Shown: in pieces, positions 1 through 7,195 of the stretch | How the letters are laid out: each line of letters starts with the position of its first letter | Position numbering within the stretch: the first letter of the stretch is position 1 | Origin: Pseudomonadota bacterium | GTDB taxonomy: Bacteria > Pseudomonadota > Gammaproteobacteria > Xanthomonadales > Xanthomonadaceae | Assembly: GCA_023399815.1 (NCBI GenBank) | Contig: JAEWOJ010000196.1 | Coordinates: 1-16,893 of the forward strand | DNA: 16,893 bases | Direction of reading: 5' to 3' | Notes under the pieces: model-generated | What the model was told of the DNA's origin: nothing | The model's database searches: none | The model's input: the letters and a program-made list of their open reading frames with translations, nothing else | Program-made: the position numbers and the translations under genes

Positions 1-4
1 CCTG

Positions 5-57
5 GCGCTTGGGGGCGTCCCCGGCAACGCCCCAGCGCTACGGGCGTCGCTCCTACA
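5..57. repeat. Palindrome plus inverted TGTAGGAGCG repeat downstream of serA
   Basis: Positions 12-18 (GGGGCGT) pair with 27-33 (ACGCCCC), and the outer arms 5-9 (GCGCT) pair with 34-38 (AGCGC), giving a long GC-rich hairpin. Next to it, 47-57 read on the minus strand as TGTAGGAGCGA, a motif that recurs at the other end of the window (16869-16878). The hairpin lies just past the serA stop on the strand serA uses, so it may help end serA transcription, but no T-run follows. It is more likely an interspersed repeat. Confidence 0.45.
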
Positions 58-84
58 ATAGGTGCCGGGCTGCCCCTCAATGCC

Positions 85-1326
<1,242 letters not shown>

Positions 1327-1412
1327 GGGGGCCACGGCGGGAGGGGAGGAATGGGCCGTTCACTATGCCAGAACGGTGATGCCTCTGGTGCACTGCGCAA
1401 TGCGGCAACGCC

Positions 1413-1440
1413 TTGATGGCAAAAGGTTTCATCTGAATTC
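1413..1440 (+). promoter_or_regulatory. Weak candidate promoter in the serA/D2HGDH spacer
   Basis: TTGATG (1413-1418) is followed 16 bases later by GAATTC (1435-1440) inside the only A/T-rich patch of the divergent spacer. It points toward the gene starting at 1537. The -10 match is poor, so this is a guess. The rest of the spacer is GC-rich and contains the inverted repeat CGGCGCG-N6-CGCGCCG near 1465-1485. Confidence 0.2.
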
Positions 1441-1536
1441 ACCGGCGCCGCCGCTGGCATTGCCGGCGCGACTGGACGCGCCGTGGCCGGGCTGGCACGC
1501 TTGCCGGCTTTCACGTGCCAGAACACGCCCACCGCC

Positions 1537-2922
1537 ATGACCGACCCGCGCCTGGAAACCCTGCTGCACGCCTGTCCCGCGTTGCGCCTGAAGACCGATC
1601 CGGCCGACCTGGAGCACTACGGCCGCGACTGGACCCGGCGCTGGGCGCCGGCGCCGCTGGCCATCGCGCTGCCGGGCAGCGTCGAGGAAGTGCAGGCGGT
1701 GGTGCGCTGGGCCAATGCGCACAACGTCGCGCTGGTGCCGTCCGGCGGCCGCACCGGCCTGTCCGGCGGCGCGGTGGCGGCCAACGGCGAACTGGTGCTG
1801 AGCCTGGAGCGCATGAACCGGGCGCTGGACTTCAATGCGGTGGACCGGACCCTGACCGTGCAGGCCGGCATGCCGCTGGAAGCCGTGCACAACGCCGCCC
1901 GCGAGCATGGCCTGATCTACCCGGTGGACTTCGCCGCGCGCGGTTCCTGTTCGATCGGCGGCAACATCGCCACCAATGCCGGCGGCATCCGCGTGATCCG
2001 CTACGGCAACACCCGCGAGTGGGTCGCCGGGCTGAAGGTCGTGGCCGGCAACGGCGAACTGCTCGAGTTCAACAAGGGCCTGATCAAGAATTCCAGCGGC
2101 TACGACTTCCGCCAGCTGCTGATCGGCTCGGAAGGCACGCTTGGCATCGTGGTCGAGGCGACGCTGAAGCTGACCGATCCGCCGCCGGCGACCAACGTGA
2201 TGCTGCTGGCGCTGCCCTCGTTCGAGGTGCTGATGCAGGTGTTCTCTGCGTTCCGCGAACGGATGCAGCTGGAAGCGTTCGAGTTCTTCACCGACCGCGC
2301 GGTCCACCACGTCACCGCGCATGGCGCGCAGTACCCGTTCGCCGAGACCTACCCGTACTACGTGGTGACCGAATACGCCGCGGCCGACGAGGCGGGCGAG
2401 GCCGCGGCGCTGGCCGCGTTCGAGCACTGCATGGAACAGGGCTGGGTGCTGGACGGCGTCATCAGCGCCAGCGAGGCGCAGGCGCAGCAGCTGTGGCGCC
2501 TGCGCGAGGGCATCACCGAATCGCTGGCGCGCCACACGCCGTACAAGAACGACGTGTCGGTGCGCATCTCGGCGATGCCGGCCTTCCTCGACGAGGCGCA
2601 GGCGCTGATCGGCGGCGCCTACCCGCATTTCGACGTGGTCTGGTTCGGCCACATCGGCGACGGCAACCTGCACATCAACGTGCTCAAGCCCGAGGACACC
2701 ACCGATGCCGAGTTCGTGGCCCAGTGCGAGCACGTCACCAAGCTGCTGGCGCAGGTGCTGCACCGCTTCCACGGCAGCATCTCGGCCGAGCACGGCATCG
2801 GCCTGGTCAAGAAGCCCTACCTGTCCAGCACCCGCGACGCCGCGGAGATCGCGCTGATGCGCGGCGTGAAGCGGGCCTTCGACCCGAACGGACTGCTTAA
2901 CCCCGGCAAGCTGTTCGACTAA
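1537..2922 (+). CDS. D-2-hydroxyglutarate dehydrogenase-like FAD-linked oxidase
   Basis: A 461-residue flavoprotein of the FAD-binding PCMH/GlcD family, most like D-2-hydroxyglutarate dehydrogenases, which oxidise D-2-hydroxyglutarate to 2-oxoglutarate and pass electrons on. The FAD-binding half carries PSGGRTGLSGG (68-78), the GSCSIGGNIATNAGG stretch (136-150), SSGYD (186-190) and GSEGTLG (197-203). The C-terminal half carries FGHIGDGNLH (370-379) and SAEHGIG; H372, H379 and E418 correspond to the metal-binding His, His and Glu of human D2HGDH. It ends with the family's PNGLLNPGK motif. The ATG at 1537 matches family length; a GTG at 1483 would add 18 unrelated residues. No clear ribosome-binding site is visible. 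Its position back-to-back with serA strongly supports D-2-hydroxyglutarate as substrate, because SerA makes that compound. A D-lactate or glycolate oxidase subunit is the less likely alternative. Confidence 0.88.
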   Translation: MTDPRLETLLHACPALRLKTDPADLEHYGRDWTRRWAPAPLAIALPGSVEEVQAVVRWANAHNVALVPSGGRTGLSGGAVAANGELVLSLERMNRALDFNAVDRTLTVQAGMPLEAVHNAAREHGLIYPVDFAARGSCSIGGNIATNAGGIRVIRYGNTREWVAGLKVVAGNGELLEFNKGLIKNSSGYDFRQLLIGSEGTLGIVVEATLKLTDPPPATNVMLLALPSFEVLMQVFSAFRERMQLEAFEFFTDRAVHHVTAHGAQYPFAETYPYYVVTEYAAADEAGEAAALAAFEHCMEQGWVLDGVISASEAQAQQLWRLREGITESLARHTPYKNDVSVRISAMPAFLDEAQALIGGAYPHFDVVWFGHIGDGNLHINVLKPEDTTDAEFVAQCEHVTKLLAQVLHRFHGSISAEHGIGLVKKPYLSSTRDAAEIALMRGVKRAFDPNGLLNPGKLFD

Positions 2923-2941
2923 ACGACACGGTTCTTTCAAG

Positions 2942-2965
2942 GTAGGTCGGGGCTATGCCCCCGAC
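2942..2965 (+). repeat. GTAG-headed REP-like hairpin 1
   Basis: GTAG (2942-2945) is followed by a stem GTCGGGG (2946-2952) pairing with CCCCGAC (2959-2965). A GTAG head on a short imperfect palindrome is the hallmark of the REP elements of Stenotrophomonas and related genera. It lies 20 bases past the stop of the D2HGDH gene and could protect or end that transcript. Confidence 0.65.
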
Positions 2966-2984
2966 GCCGTTCCACACCAGCGAG

Positions 2985-3053
2985 GTATGTCGGCCCCATG
3001 TGGCCGACGCCCGCCACGCATCCAGCGCGTCGGCCACGTAGGGCCGACATGCC
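2985..3053. repeat. Inverted REP-like dimer (hairpins 2 and 3)
   Basis: Hairpin 2 is GTCGGCC (2989-2995), a 6-base loop, GGCCGAC (3002-3008). Hairpin 3 is GTCGGCC (3029-3035), a 6-base loop, GGCCGAC (3042-3048). The two units are themselves inverted: 2985-3011 matches the reverse complement of 3027-3053 at about 24 of 27 positions. This is the usual tail-to-tail arrangement of REP dimers. Hairpin 1 (2942-2965) shares the GTCGG/CCGAC stem ends. Confidence 0.65.
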
Positions 3054-3277
3054 CATTGCAGAGCCCTGCTTACCGGGATAACGTCCTGCGCGAACAAGCA
3101 TCGAATCAACGTGCAAAGGGGAGCACCTTGATTTTCCAGCGGCAAATACGCATCGCATCGAACCGGACCAATGGCGTCCAGCCGCTTGACATGGCTGGGC
3201 TGGGGTTTGCGCTTCTGCACGCCGCACGCCGCACGCCAGCAAGCGTAGTTGCGCTAAATAATTCGATTTCCACAGGC
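3054..3277. other. Gene-poor spacer before the exported-protein operon
   Basis: No convincing gene is seen here; open frames through it have no family features and unusual composition. It holds TTGACA (3186-3191) with no good -10 at the right distance, an A/T-rich TAAATAAT (3255-3262), and three perfect tandem copies of GCACGCC (3217-3237). It ends in the strong terminator at 3278-3306, so a short untranslated transcript could come from this stretch. That is inference only. Confidence 0.4.
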
Positions 3278-3306
3278 AAGCCGGCGCGATAACGCGTCGG
3301 CTTTTT
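3278..3306 (+). terminator. Intrinsic terminator or attenuator before the exported-protein operon
   Basis: An 11-bp stem (3278-3288 with 3293-3303, one G-T pair) closes a 4-base ATAA loop and runs straight into TTTTT (3302-3306). This is a textbook Rho-independent terminator for plus-strand transcription. It sits only 35 bases before the ATG at 3342. It must therefore end something transcribed from upstream, such as an RNA from 3054-3277 or read-through from the D2HGDH gene, or act as an attenuator in the leader of the operon that follows. Confidence 0.75.
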
Positions 3307-3341
3307 GTTGTTCGCATTTAACAGTCCATAAGGAACGTGCA

Positions 3342-4154
3342 ATGAAAAGAAGCGTAATGGTCGTGGGCTTATTTCTTTTTGGCATTGCGACAGCTTGGGC
3401 TGACGAACCTTCAAGTCTGTGGGATGGAAAAGATATTCGTTGCAAGAAGAAGGGCGACGTTTGCGTAAATAACCTTGCTGCCCCAATTTTTCGCTTCGGC
3501 TCGCTTTCGCCGTTATACAAAACTAAACGAACTACAGTTCTATATGAAGCGGCAAGTACGAATTGCAAGTCGCCTAAGATCGAGTCATCGGTGAAGGTTC
3601 CGGTTGGTTCGTATTTGCGCGAGGTTGACAATGATCGCGTTGCGGATGACGACTACTTGTTGGTTGATCTGTACCAGTTCATGTTGGAAGATGATATTAC
3701 GGCACAAGCTGCCGGAGATATGTATTTCGACAAGAGCTTCAAGATCTGTTTAACCGATGAGCTGCGCGGCAGAAACAGAAGTGTGGTTCGTGTTGGTGGA
3801 TTCAATACTGGGGTTCTTGTTGTTCCGTTCAAGATGCGGACGGGCGATTTGTATTCGGACTCAACCATTGGCGGCTATCTTGCCTGGCAATACAAGCGGC
3901 TTCAAGTGCTTGGCAGTGCGGGCTTGACGAATGTTTCCGTCAGTGAGGTCGGCACTAACAAAGTTGAGTCCAAGATTGGTGGAACGTATGCCTTGGGCAT
4001 GATGTTTCGTGTCAAGAGAGATTGGGATGTCGGCGTTGTTGTTGGCAGGGATCACCTCTCCGGCGAATATGGGAGTGGCTGGGCGTACCAGGACAAGACA
4101 TGGTGGGCGTTCGCCATTGGGTATAACTTCGCAAGGGATGACTTGCAAAAATGA
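3342..4154 (+). CDS. Exported beta-barrel-like protein of unknown function (operon gene A)
   Basis: This 270-residue protein has a classical signal peptide (about 1-20, cleavage after AWA). An N-terminal region with four cysteines (34, 41, 75, 136) follows. From about 157 there are alternating hydrophobic/polar strands of the kind seen in outer-membrane barrels: a VPFKMRTGDLYSDSTIGGY block (161-179), strands around 187-200, 215-223 and 229-235, a GRDHLSG turn (235-241) and the end WAFAIGYNF (255-263), whose final aromatic resembles an OMP insertion signal. A ribosome-binding site AAGGAAC precedes the ATG. The stop overlaps the next gene's start (ATGA, 4151-4154), so translation is probably coupled. 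Its composition is far more AT-rich than the flanking genes, which suggests acquisition. I resolve no named family; outer-membrane localisation is inferred. Confidence 0.8.
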   Translation: MKRSVMVVGLFLFGIATAWADEPSSLWDGKDIRCKKKGDVCVNNLAAPIFRFGSLSPLYKTKRTTVLYEAASTNCKSPKIESSVKVPVGSYLREVDNDRVADDDYLLVDLYQFMLEDDITAQAAGDMYFDKSFKICLTDELRGRNRSVVRVGGFNTGVLVVPFKMRTGDLYSDSTIGGYLAWQYKRLQVLGSAGLTNVSVSEVGTNKVESKIGGTYALGMMFRVKRDWDVGVVVGRDHLSGEYGSGWAYQDKTWWAFAIGYNFARDDLQK

Positions 4155-4810
4155 AGGTCGTGAAAATAAATATTCCACAAGTGGCGTTGCTAGCCTTTCT
4201 GCTTCTTCCATCTTTTGCTTTTGCCCAAGCTCAGCAGACTGTTGATGGAGCCCAATCTTTCCTTTCACAATTGTTGATGCAAGGCAATGTCAATGTCTTG
4301 GCTAATTATCAGCGTGTTGATGTGACATATAGAGTGACGGTTCTTAATAAAAGCCGATTTCTTAAGGTGTGGGAGGCCTCTGAGGAGTCGGCCGAGCCGG
4401 TTCGTGAATCGAAATACCAAATTGAGCGGCCTGTAAATTTGTTGATGGTCGGAAAGTATCCGTCAGGAAAGAAAAATGTCTGTAAAACGACGATATCAGA
4501 AATCAAATTTAGCAGTGGGGATAGCCTGCGGATAGTGGGACCTGATTTTAATAGGGAATCACAGACGCAGCAATTGCGATATACGCGAACGGTGAAGGAT
4601 GCTATTGGAGATAGCCCTGCTTCAATCTTCTGGGACAGGGTGACAGTGCTTAGGGATGGAAATAGAATTGTTGCCTCGAGTGATTCCCCGAGATTCGACA
4701 GGGTGGCGCTGATTTACGAGAGCGGCGACCCTGAGATGCTGGACAGGATTGAGTATGCAATGAAGTTTTTGCAAATGAGTTGCGATTCGTCTGCGCATAC
4801 TGGATTTTGA
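4151..4810 (+). CDS. Secreted protein of unknown function (operon gene B)
   Basis: A 219-residue protein with a strong signal peptide (hydrophobic 10-22, cleavage near AFAQ, residue 25 or 26). The mature part starts with a helix-like QQTVDGAQSFLSQLL segment, continues with strand-like stretches (56-66, 95-102, 161-169, 184-190), and ends in a C-terminal helix plus a Cys-containing tail finishing HTGF. There are two cysteines (111 and 211), compatible with one disulfide joining the middle of the protein to its tail. The start overlaps the stop of gene A by four bases. It is the most AT-rich gene of the window: 24 of the 60 bases at 4441-4500 are G or C. I do not recognise a function. It is probably periplasmic or secreted and made together with genes A and C. 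Confidence 0.78.
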   Translation: MKVVKINIPQVALLAFLLLPSFAFAQAQQTVDGAQSFLSQLLMQGNVNVLANYQRVDVTYRVTVLNKSRFLKVWEASEESAEPVRESKYQIERPVNLLMVGKYPSGKKNVCKTTISEIKFSSGDSLRIVGPDFNRESQTQQLRYTRTVKDAIGDSPASIFWDRVTVLRDGNRIVASSDSPRFDRVALIYESGDPEMLDRIEYAMKFLQMSCDSSAHTGF

Positions 4811-4815
4811 AGGGC

Positions 4816-4821
4816 AAGGAG
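4816..4821 (+). promoter_or_regulatory. Ribosome-binding site that fixes the gene C start
   Basis: AAGGAG lies eight bases before the ATG at 4830. An in-frame GTG at 4821 overlaps this site and so cannot use it. The ATG is therefore the better start, and the protein begins MKKSLL, a normal signal-peptide n-region. Confidence 0.7.
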
Positions 4822-4829
4822 TGGGTGAA

Positions 4830-5915
4830 ATGAAAAAATCACTTCTAATCATCATTATGGCCGCATTGTATTTATTGACTCCATCGCAGATCTTGGCAGG
4901 GCCGCGTCAGTTGAGCGAGGAGGATTTGGCCAGATTGCGCAGGAACGTGGAGGCCAGCAAGGCCAGAAGCGTCGAGGCACAGCGTCAAGCCGAGTTGCAA
5001 CGGCAGCGTGAAGAACTGCGCCGGCAAGAAGAAGCACTCGCCTACGACGATTACTACGAGGAAGATGAGCCAGAGCCAGTTGTCGATACGGCTTCTGCGG
5101 TATTCGGCGCATTCGTGGGCACCTTCAGCAGCGAGATGGAGAAAAAGCGGCAGCAGGACGCGCAGCAGCAGCGTTTTCTGGACAATCTGCGCCGCGAGGC
5201 CGAAGCCGTTGACCGGCAACGCCAACGTGATCTGGAACGTCAGAGGTTGGCCGAAGAACGCGCCAAGCTGGAACGGCAAGCCGAGCAGCAGCGCCAACTG
5301 GCCGCCGCGCAGCAACGCCAAGCGGCAGCAACCAGCGGTGGTGCGGGTATGAATGGCGCAAGCGGCACCTCTGCCGTGGCTGGTGGCAGCAATGCCGCCA
5401 CTACGCTGACCGCCCAACAGCAAGCTGCCAAGGCGCGTGAGGAAGCCCTGCGCGCCAACGTCGCCGCCGAGCGCAAGCGATTGGCCGAGGAACGCGAGCG
5501 CGCGGCGGCAGCTGAGCGCCTGCGGGTGGCTGGCAAACCTCAAGTGTCGGCGATCACCACGGGGGCAACCCCGGTCACGCCGGCAGCTGTTTCTTCCACG
5601 CCCAAACCGGTAGCCGAAGCCCGCGATTACGGCCCGGCCAAGGCATGGTGTCGCGCCCGCCGCAACGAAATGGCCAAGCAGACCGAATACCAGTGCATGG
5701 GGCCAATGCAGAACCTGCTGTCTTGGTATTCCACCCTCGATGCGCCGTTGCGCATGGCCGGCTGCCCCGGCGGCGAGGGTTACTCGCCAACGCCGGAGCA
5801 TGGCGGCAGCGGCTTCAACTGTGGCCGCAAGTTGAAGGTGGGCGACCTGCGCATGCCTACCTATGACCCGTATCGCGGCGGTGGCAACCCGGTGCGGGTT
5901 GCGGTGGGGGATTGA
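4830..5915 (+). CDS. Exported Gln/Arg/Glu-rich coiled-coil protein with C-terminal four-Cys domain (operon gene C)
   Basis: The 361-residue product has a signal peptide (1-23, ILA then GPRQ). Segments in order: a charged helix (28-70); an acidic patch DDYYEEDEPEP (73-83); a small hydrophobic/Gly stretch VFGAFVGTF (91-99); a long Gln/Arg/Glu/Ala coiled coil (101-166); a Gly/Ala/Ser/Thr linker (167-195); a second helix (196-234); a Pro/Thr linker (238-263); and a compact C-terminal domain with cysteines 274, 289, 312 and 331. This resembles TolA/TonB-like periplasm-spanning stalks in organisation, but I see no transmembrane anchor other than the signal sequence. If that is not cleaved, the protein could be inner-membrane anchored. 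The first ~270 bases are moderate in GC, then it jumps: 46 of 60 bases at 5461-5520 are G or C. Function is unknown. Confidence 0.78.
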   Translation: MKKSLLIIIMAALYLLTPSQILAGPRQLSEEDLARLRRNVEASKARSVEAQRQAELQRQREELRRQEEALAYDDYYEEDEPEPVVDTASAVFGAFVGTFSSEMEKKRQQDAQQQRFLDNLRREAEAVDRQRQRDLERQRLAEERAKLERQAEQQRQLAAAQQRQAAATSGGAGMNGASGTSAVAGGSNAATTLTAQQQAAKAREEALRANVAAERKRLAEERERAAAAERLRVAGKPQVSAITTGATPVTPAAVSSTPKPVAEARDYGPAKAWCRARRNEMAKQTEYQCMGPMQNLLSWYSTLDAPLRMAGCPGGEGYSPTPEHGGSGFNCGRKLKVGDLRMPTYDPYRGGGNPVRVAVGD

Positions 5916-6512
5916 GTGCGCCAGCCCCTGTTCCTGCTGATGCTGGCCGGAGCCTTTCCGGCCAGCGCTCAGGTGGTGGTGCTGGCGCACCCGCCCAGCG
6001 GCGATTTCGTCATCGTGCAGAACCGCCCTTCACCGCGCACCGAGGCCATGCAGCGCGCCAACGCCAAAGGGCGCGGCGCGGGCTGGAAACCGTTGTTGAG
6101 CAGTACCGTGCCGGGCTACGGGGCGATGTTCTGCTTCCGTCCGAAGGGCGGCGACGTGCGTTATTTCATTGCCGAGGGCAAGGCCACCGGCAAGGAGGCG
6201 ATTGCCGATGCGCGGGCGCGAGCCAATGCCGCCGCCACTGGCACCGGGGTTTTTACCTCCATTTGCGGCAACTGGAACAACCTCAACACCTATCCGCTGG
6301 AAGCGCAGCCGGGAATGCCTGCCACGCGGCAAGCTGCCGGCCCGTTACCGGGCGATGACGCGGGGCCGCGCAAAGAGGGCGAGCGCGGCTTGATTGAACT
6401 TATCAAGCACCAAGTGCGTGACCACGTAACCTGCGACCCGAAGCAGCAACCGGACAAATGCCCGGAGCCGCCGCCTTCCAGGTCCAACGCACCGACAGGC
6501 GTGCGCGGCTGA
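5916..6512 (+). CDS. Small exported four-Cys protein of unknown function (operon gene D)
   Basis: A 198-residue protein starting at a GTG immediately after the TGA of gene C, so translation is probably coupled. The signal peptide is 1-18 or so (LFLLMLAGAFPASAQ). The mature region has a domain at about 30-128 with FCFRPKGGDVRYFIAEGKA (72-90), an Ala-rich helix (92-108) and a SICGNWNN segment (115-122). A Pro/Gly linker and a short C-terminal helix with CDPKQQPDKC (173-182) follow. Four cysteines (73, 117, 173, 182) suggest two disulfides. Composition is typical of the host, unlike genes A and B. The body slightly recalls small secreted DUF4189-like proteins, but I would not assign that family. 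Alternative starts inside the signal peptide are less plausible. Confidence 0.72.
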   Translation: MRQPLFLLMLAGAFPASAQVVVLAHPPSGDFVIVQNRPSPRTEAMQRANAKGRGAGWKPLLSSTVPGYGAMFCFRPKGGDVRYFIAEGKATGKEAIADARARANAAATGTGVFTSICGNWNNLNTYPLEAQPGMPATRQAAGPLPGDDAGPRKEGERGLIELIKHQVRDHVTCDPKQQPDKCPEPPPSRSNAPTGVRG

Positions 6513-6627
6513 GGCAGGCGTACTCGTTGCGAGGGCAGGCTTCCGCTTTTCACAAGTGAAGGCCAGCACGCACAGCACGTAGCGTGAAACGCGCTACATT
6601 CCGCGCCATCCATCCGGAGACTGCACC

Positions 6628-6808
6628 ATGCCTGTTGCCGCCGAAGACGTGCTGATGGAAACCCTGCCGGTGCGCATGAGCGCGGAAGGCTTCGACGCCT
6701 TCATGCAGGCCCTGTCCGCCCCGGCACAGGTGGTGCCGGAGGATGGTGCAGGTGCTGCGCCGGCCCGCGCCGCGGGAACGGCAAGGCAGACCCGGCAGCG
6801 GGGAGTGA
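6628..6808 (+). pseudogene. Frameshifted remnant of a DUF1778/TacA-like antitoxin
   Basis: A well-placed GGAG (6615-6618) precedes ATG 6628. The first frame reads to about residue 38, including SAEGFDAFMQALSAPAQVVPE. Coding sense then moves to the next frame at about 6743, continuing MVQVLRRPAPRE and stopping at TGA 6806-6808. Joined, this resembles the C-terminal tail of TacA/DUF1778 antitoxins: a phenylalanine-centred AFxxALxxP segment, then a leucine/arginine tail ending in RPAP(W)E. One extra G near 6742 explains the break. The N-terminal DNA-binding half also looks missing or very short, and no GNAT toxin gene follows. The first frame happens to stay open into the DUF4105 gene, creating a false long frame. 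A sequencing error is the alternative explanation for the shift. Confidence 0.55.
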
Positions 6809-6895
6809 GGCATGGTGGCCGTAACCACGCAAGCTGTTCGATTGAGCCGGCAGTCGTTACGCTTGCGCCCCTTCTTCCCCGATTCCCGCCTGCCG

Positions 6896-7195
6896 ATGAT
6901 TCGCACGTTCCTGTTCTGCGCCTTGTTCGCCATGTCCGCGCCGCTGCTGGCGTCCAGTTTTGCCGGCACCACCGCCGGCTCGGCCAGCGGCGCCTCGTCG
7001 CAGGGGTCGAGCAGTTCGTCGGACGACGACAAGGTCGTCCAGGCCGCGCGCGAGGAAGCTGCCGGCTTCGTCGCCAGCGACGGCAGGCTGCGCGGCGCGC
7101 GCCTGCAGGCGGCGCTGCTGCACCTGCGCCAGCACGATGCCGGCGCCGCCGGCGCCAGCGACATGGAACTGGCCCGGGCGATCCTCGCCCGCTGA
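6896..7195 (+). CDS. DUF2388-family exported protein
   Basis: A 99-residue protein with a signal peptide (1-19, cleavage near LLASS), a Ser/Gly/Ala-rich segment, and the family core DDDKVVQAAREEAAGFVASDGRLRGARL-type sequence spanning 43-70, followed by QAALLHLRQ and ending ELARAILAR. Both the pattern and length match DUF2388 proteins of Pseudomonas and relatives, whose function is unknown. The start at 6896 gives a normal signal peptide but has no ribosome-binding site. An in-frame ATG at 6812 has GGGAG six bases before it and would add an Arg-rich 28-residue extension, so the start is uncertain. Its stop overlaps the next start as TGATG, which couples it to the DUF4105 gene, a pairing I recall from other gammaproteobacteria. 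Confidence 0.85.
   Translation: MIRTFLFCALFAMSAPLLASSFAGTTAGSASGASSQGSSSSSDDDKVVQAAREEAAGFVASDGRLRGARLQAALLHLRQHDAGAAGASDMELARAILAR

Noticed and set aside
2942..3053. CRISPR-like array from the repeated GTCGGCC hairpins
   Set aside because: Only three units, in inverted arrangement, with unequal short spacers and no cas genes. They fit REP elements instead.
3054..3277. A tRNA or attachment site at the left edge of the AT-rich block
   Set aside because: No cloverleaf, T-loop or direct repeat flanking the block could be found by eye.
2987..3292. Small open frames across the spacer 2987-3292
   Set aside because: They run through the REP dimer and the terminator stem, have no ribosome-binding site and show no protein features.
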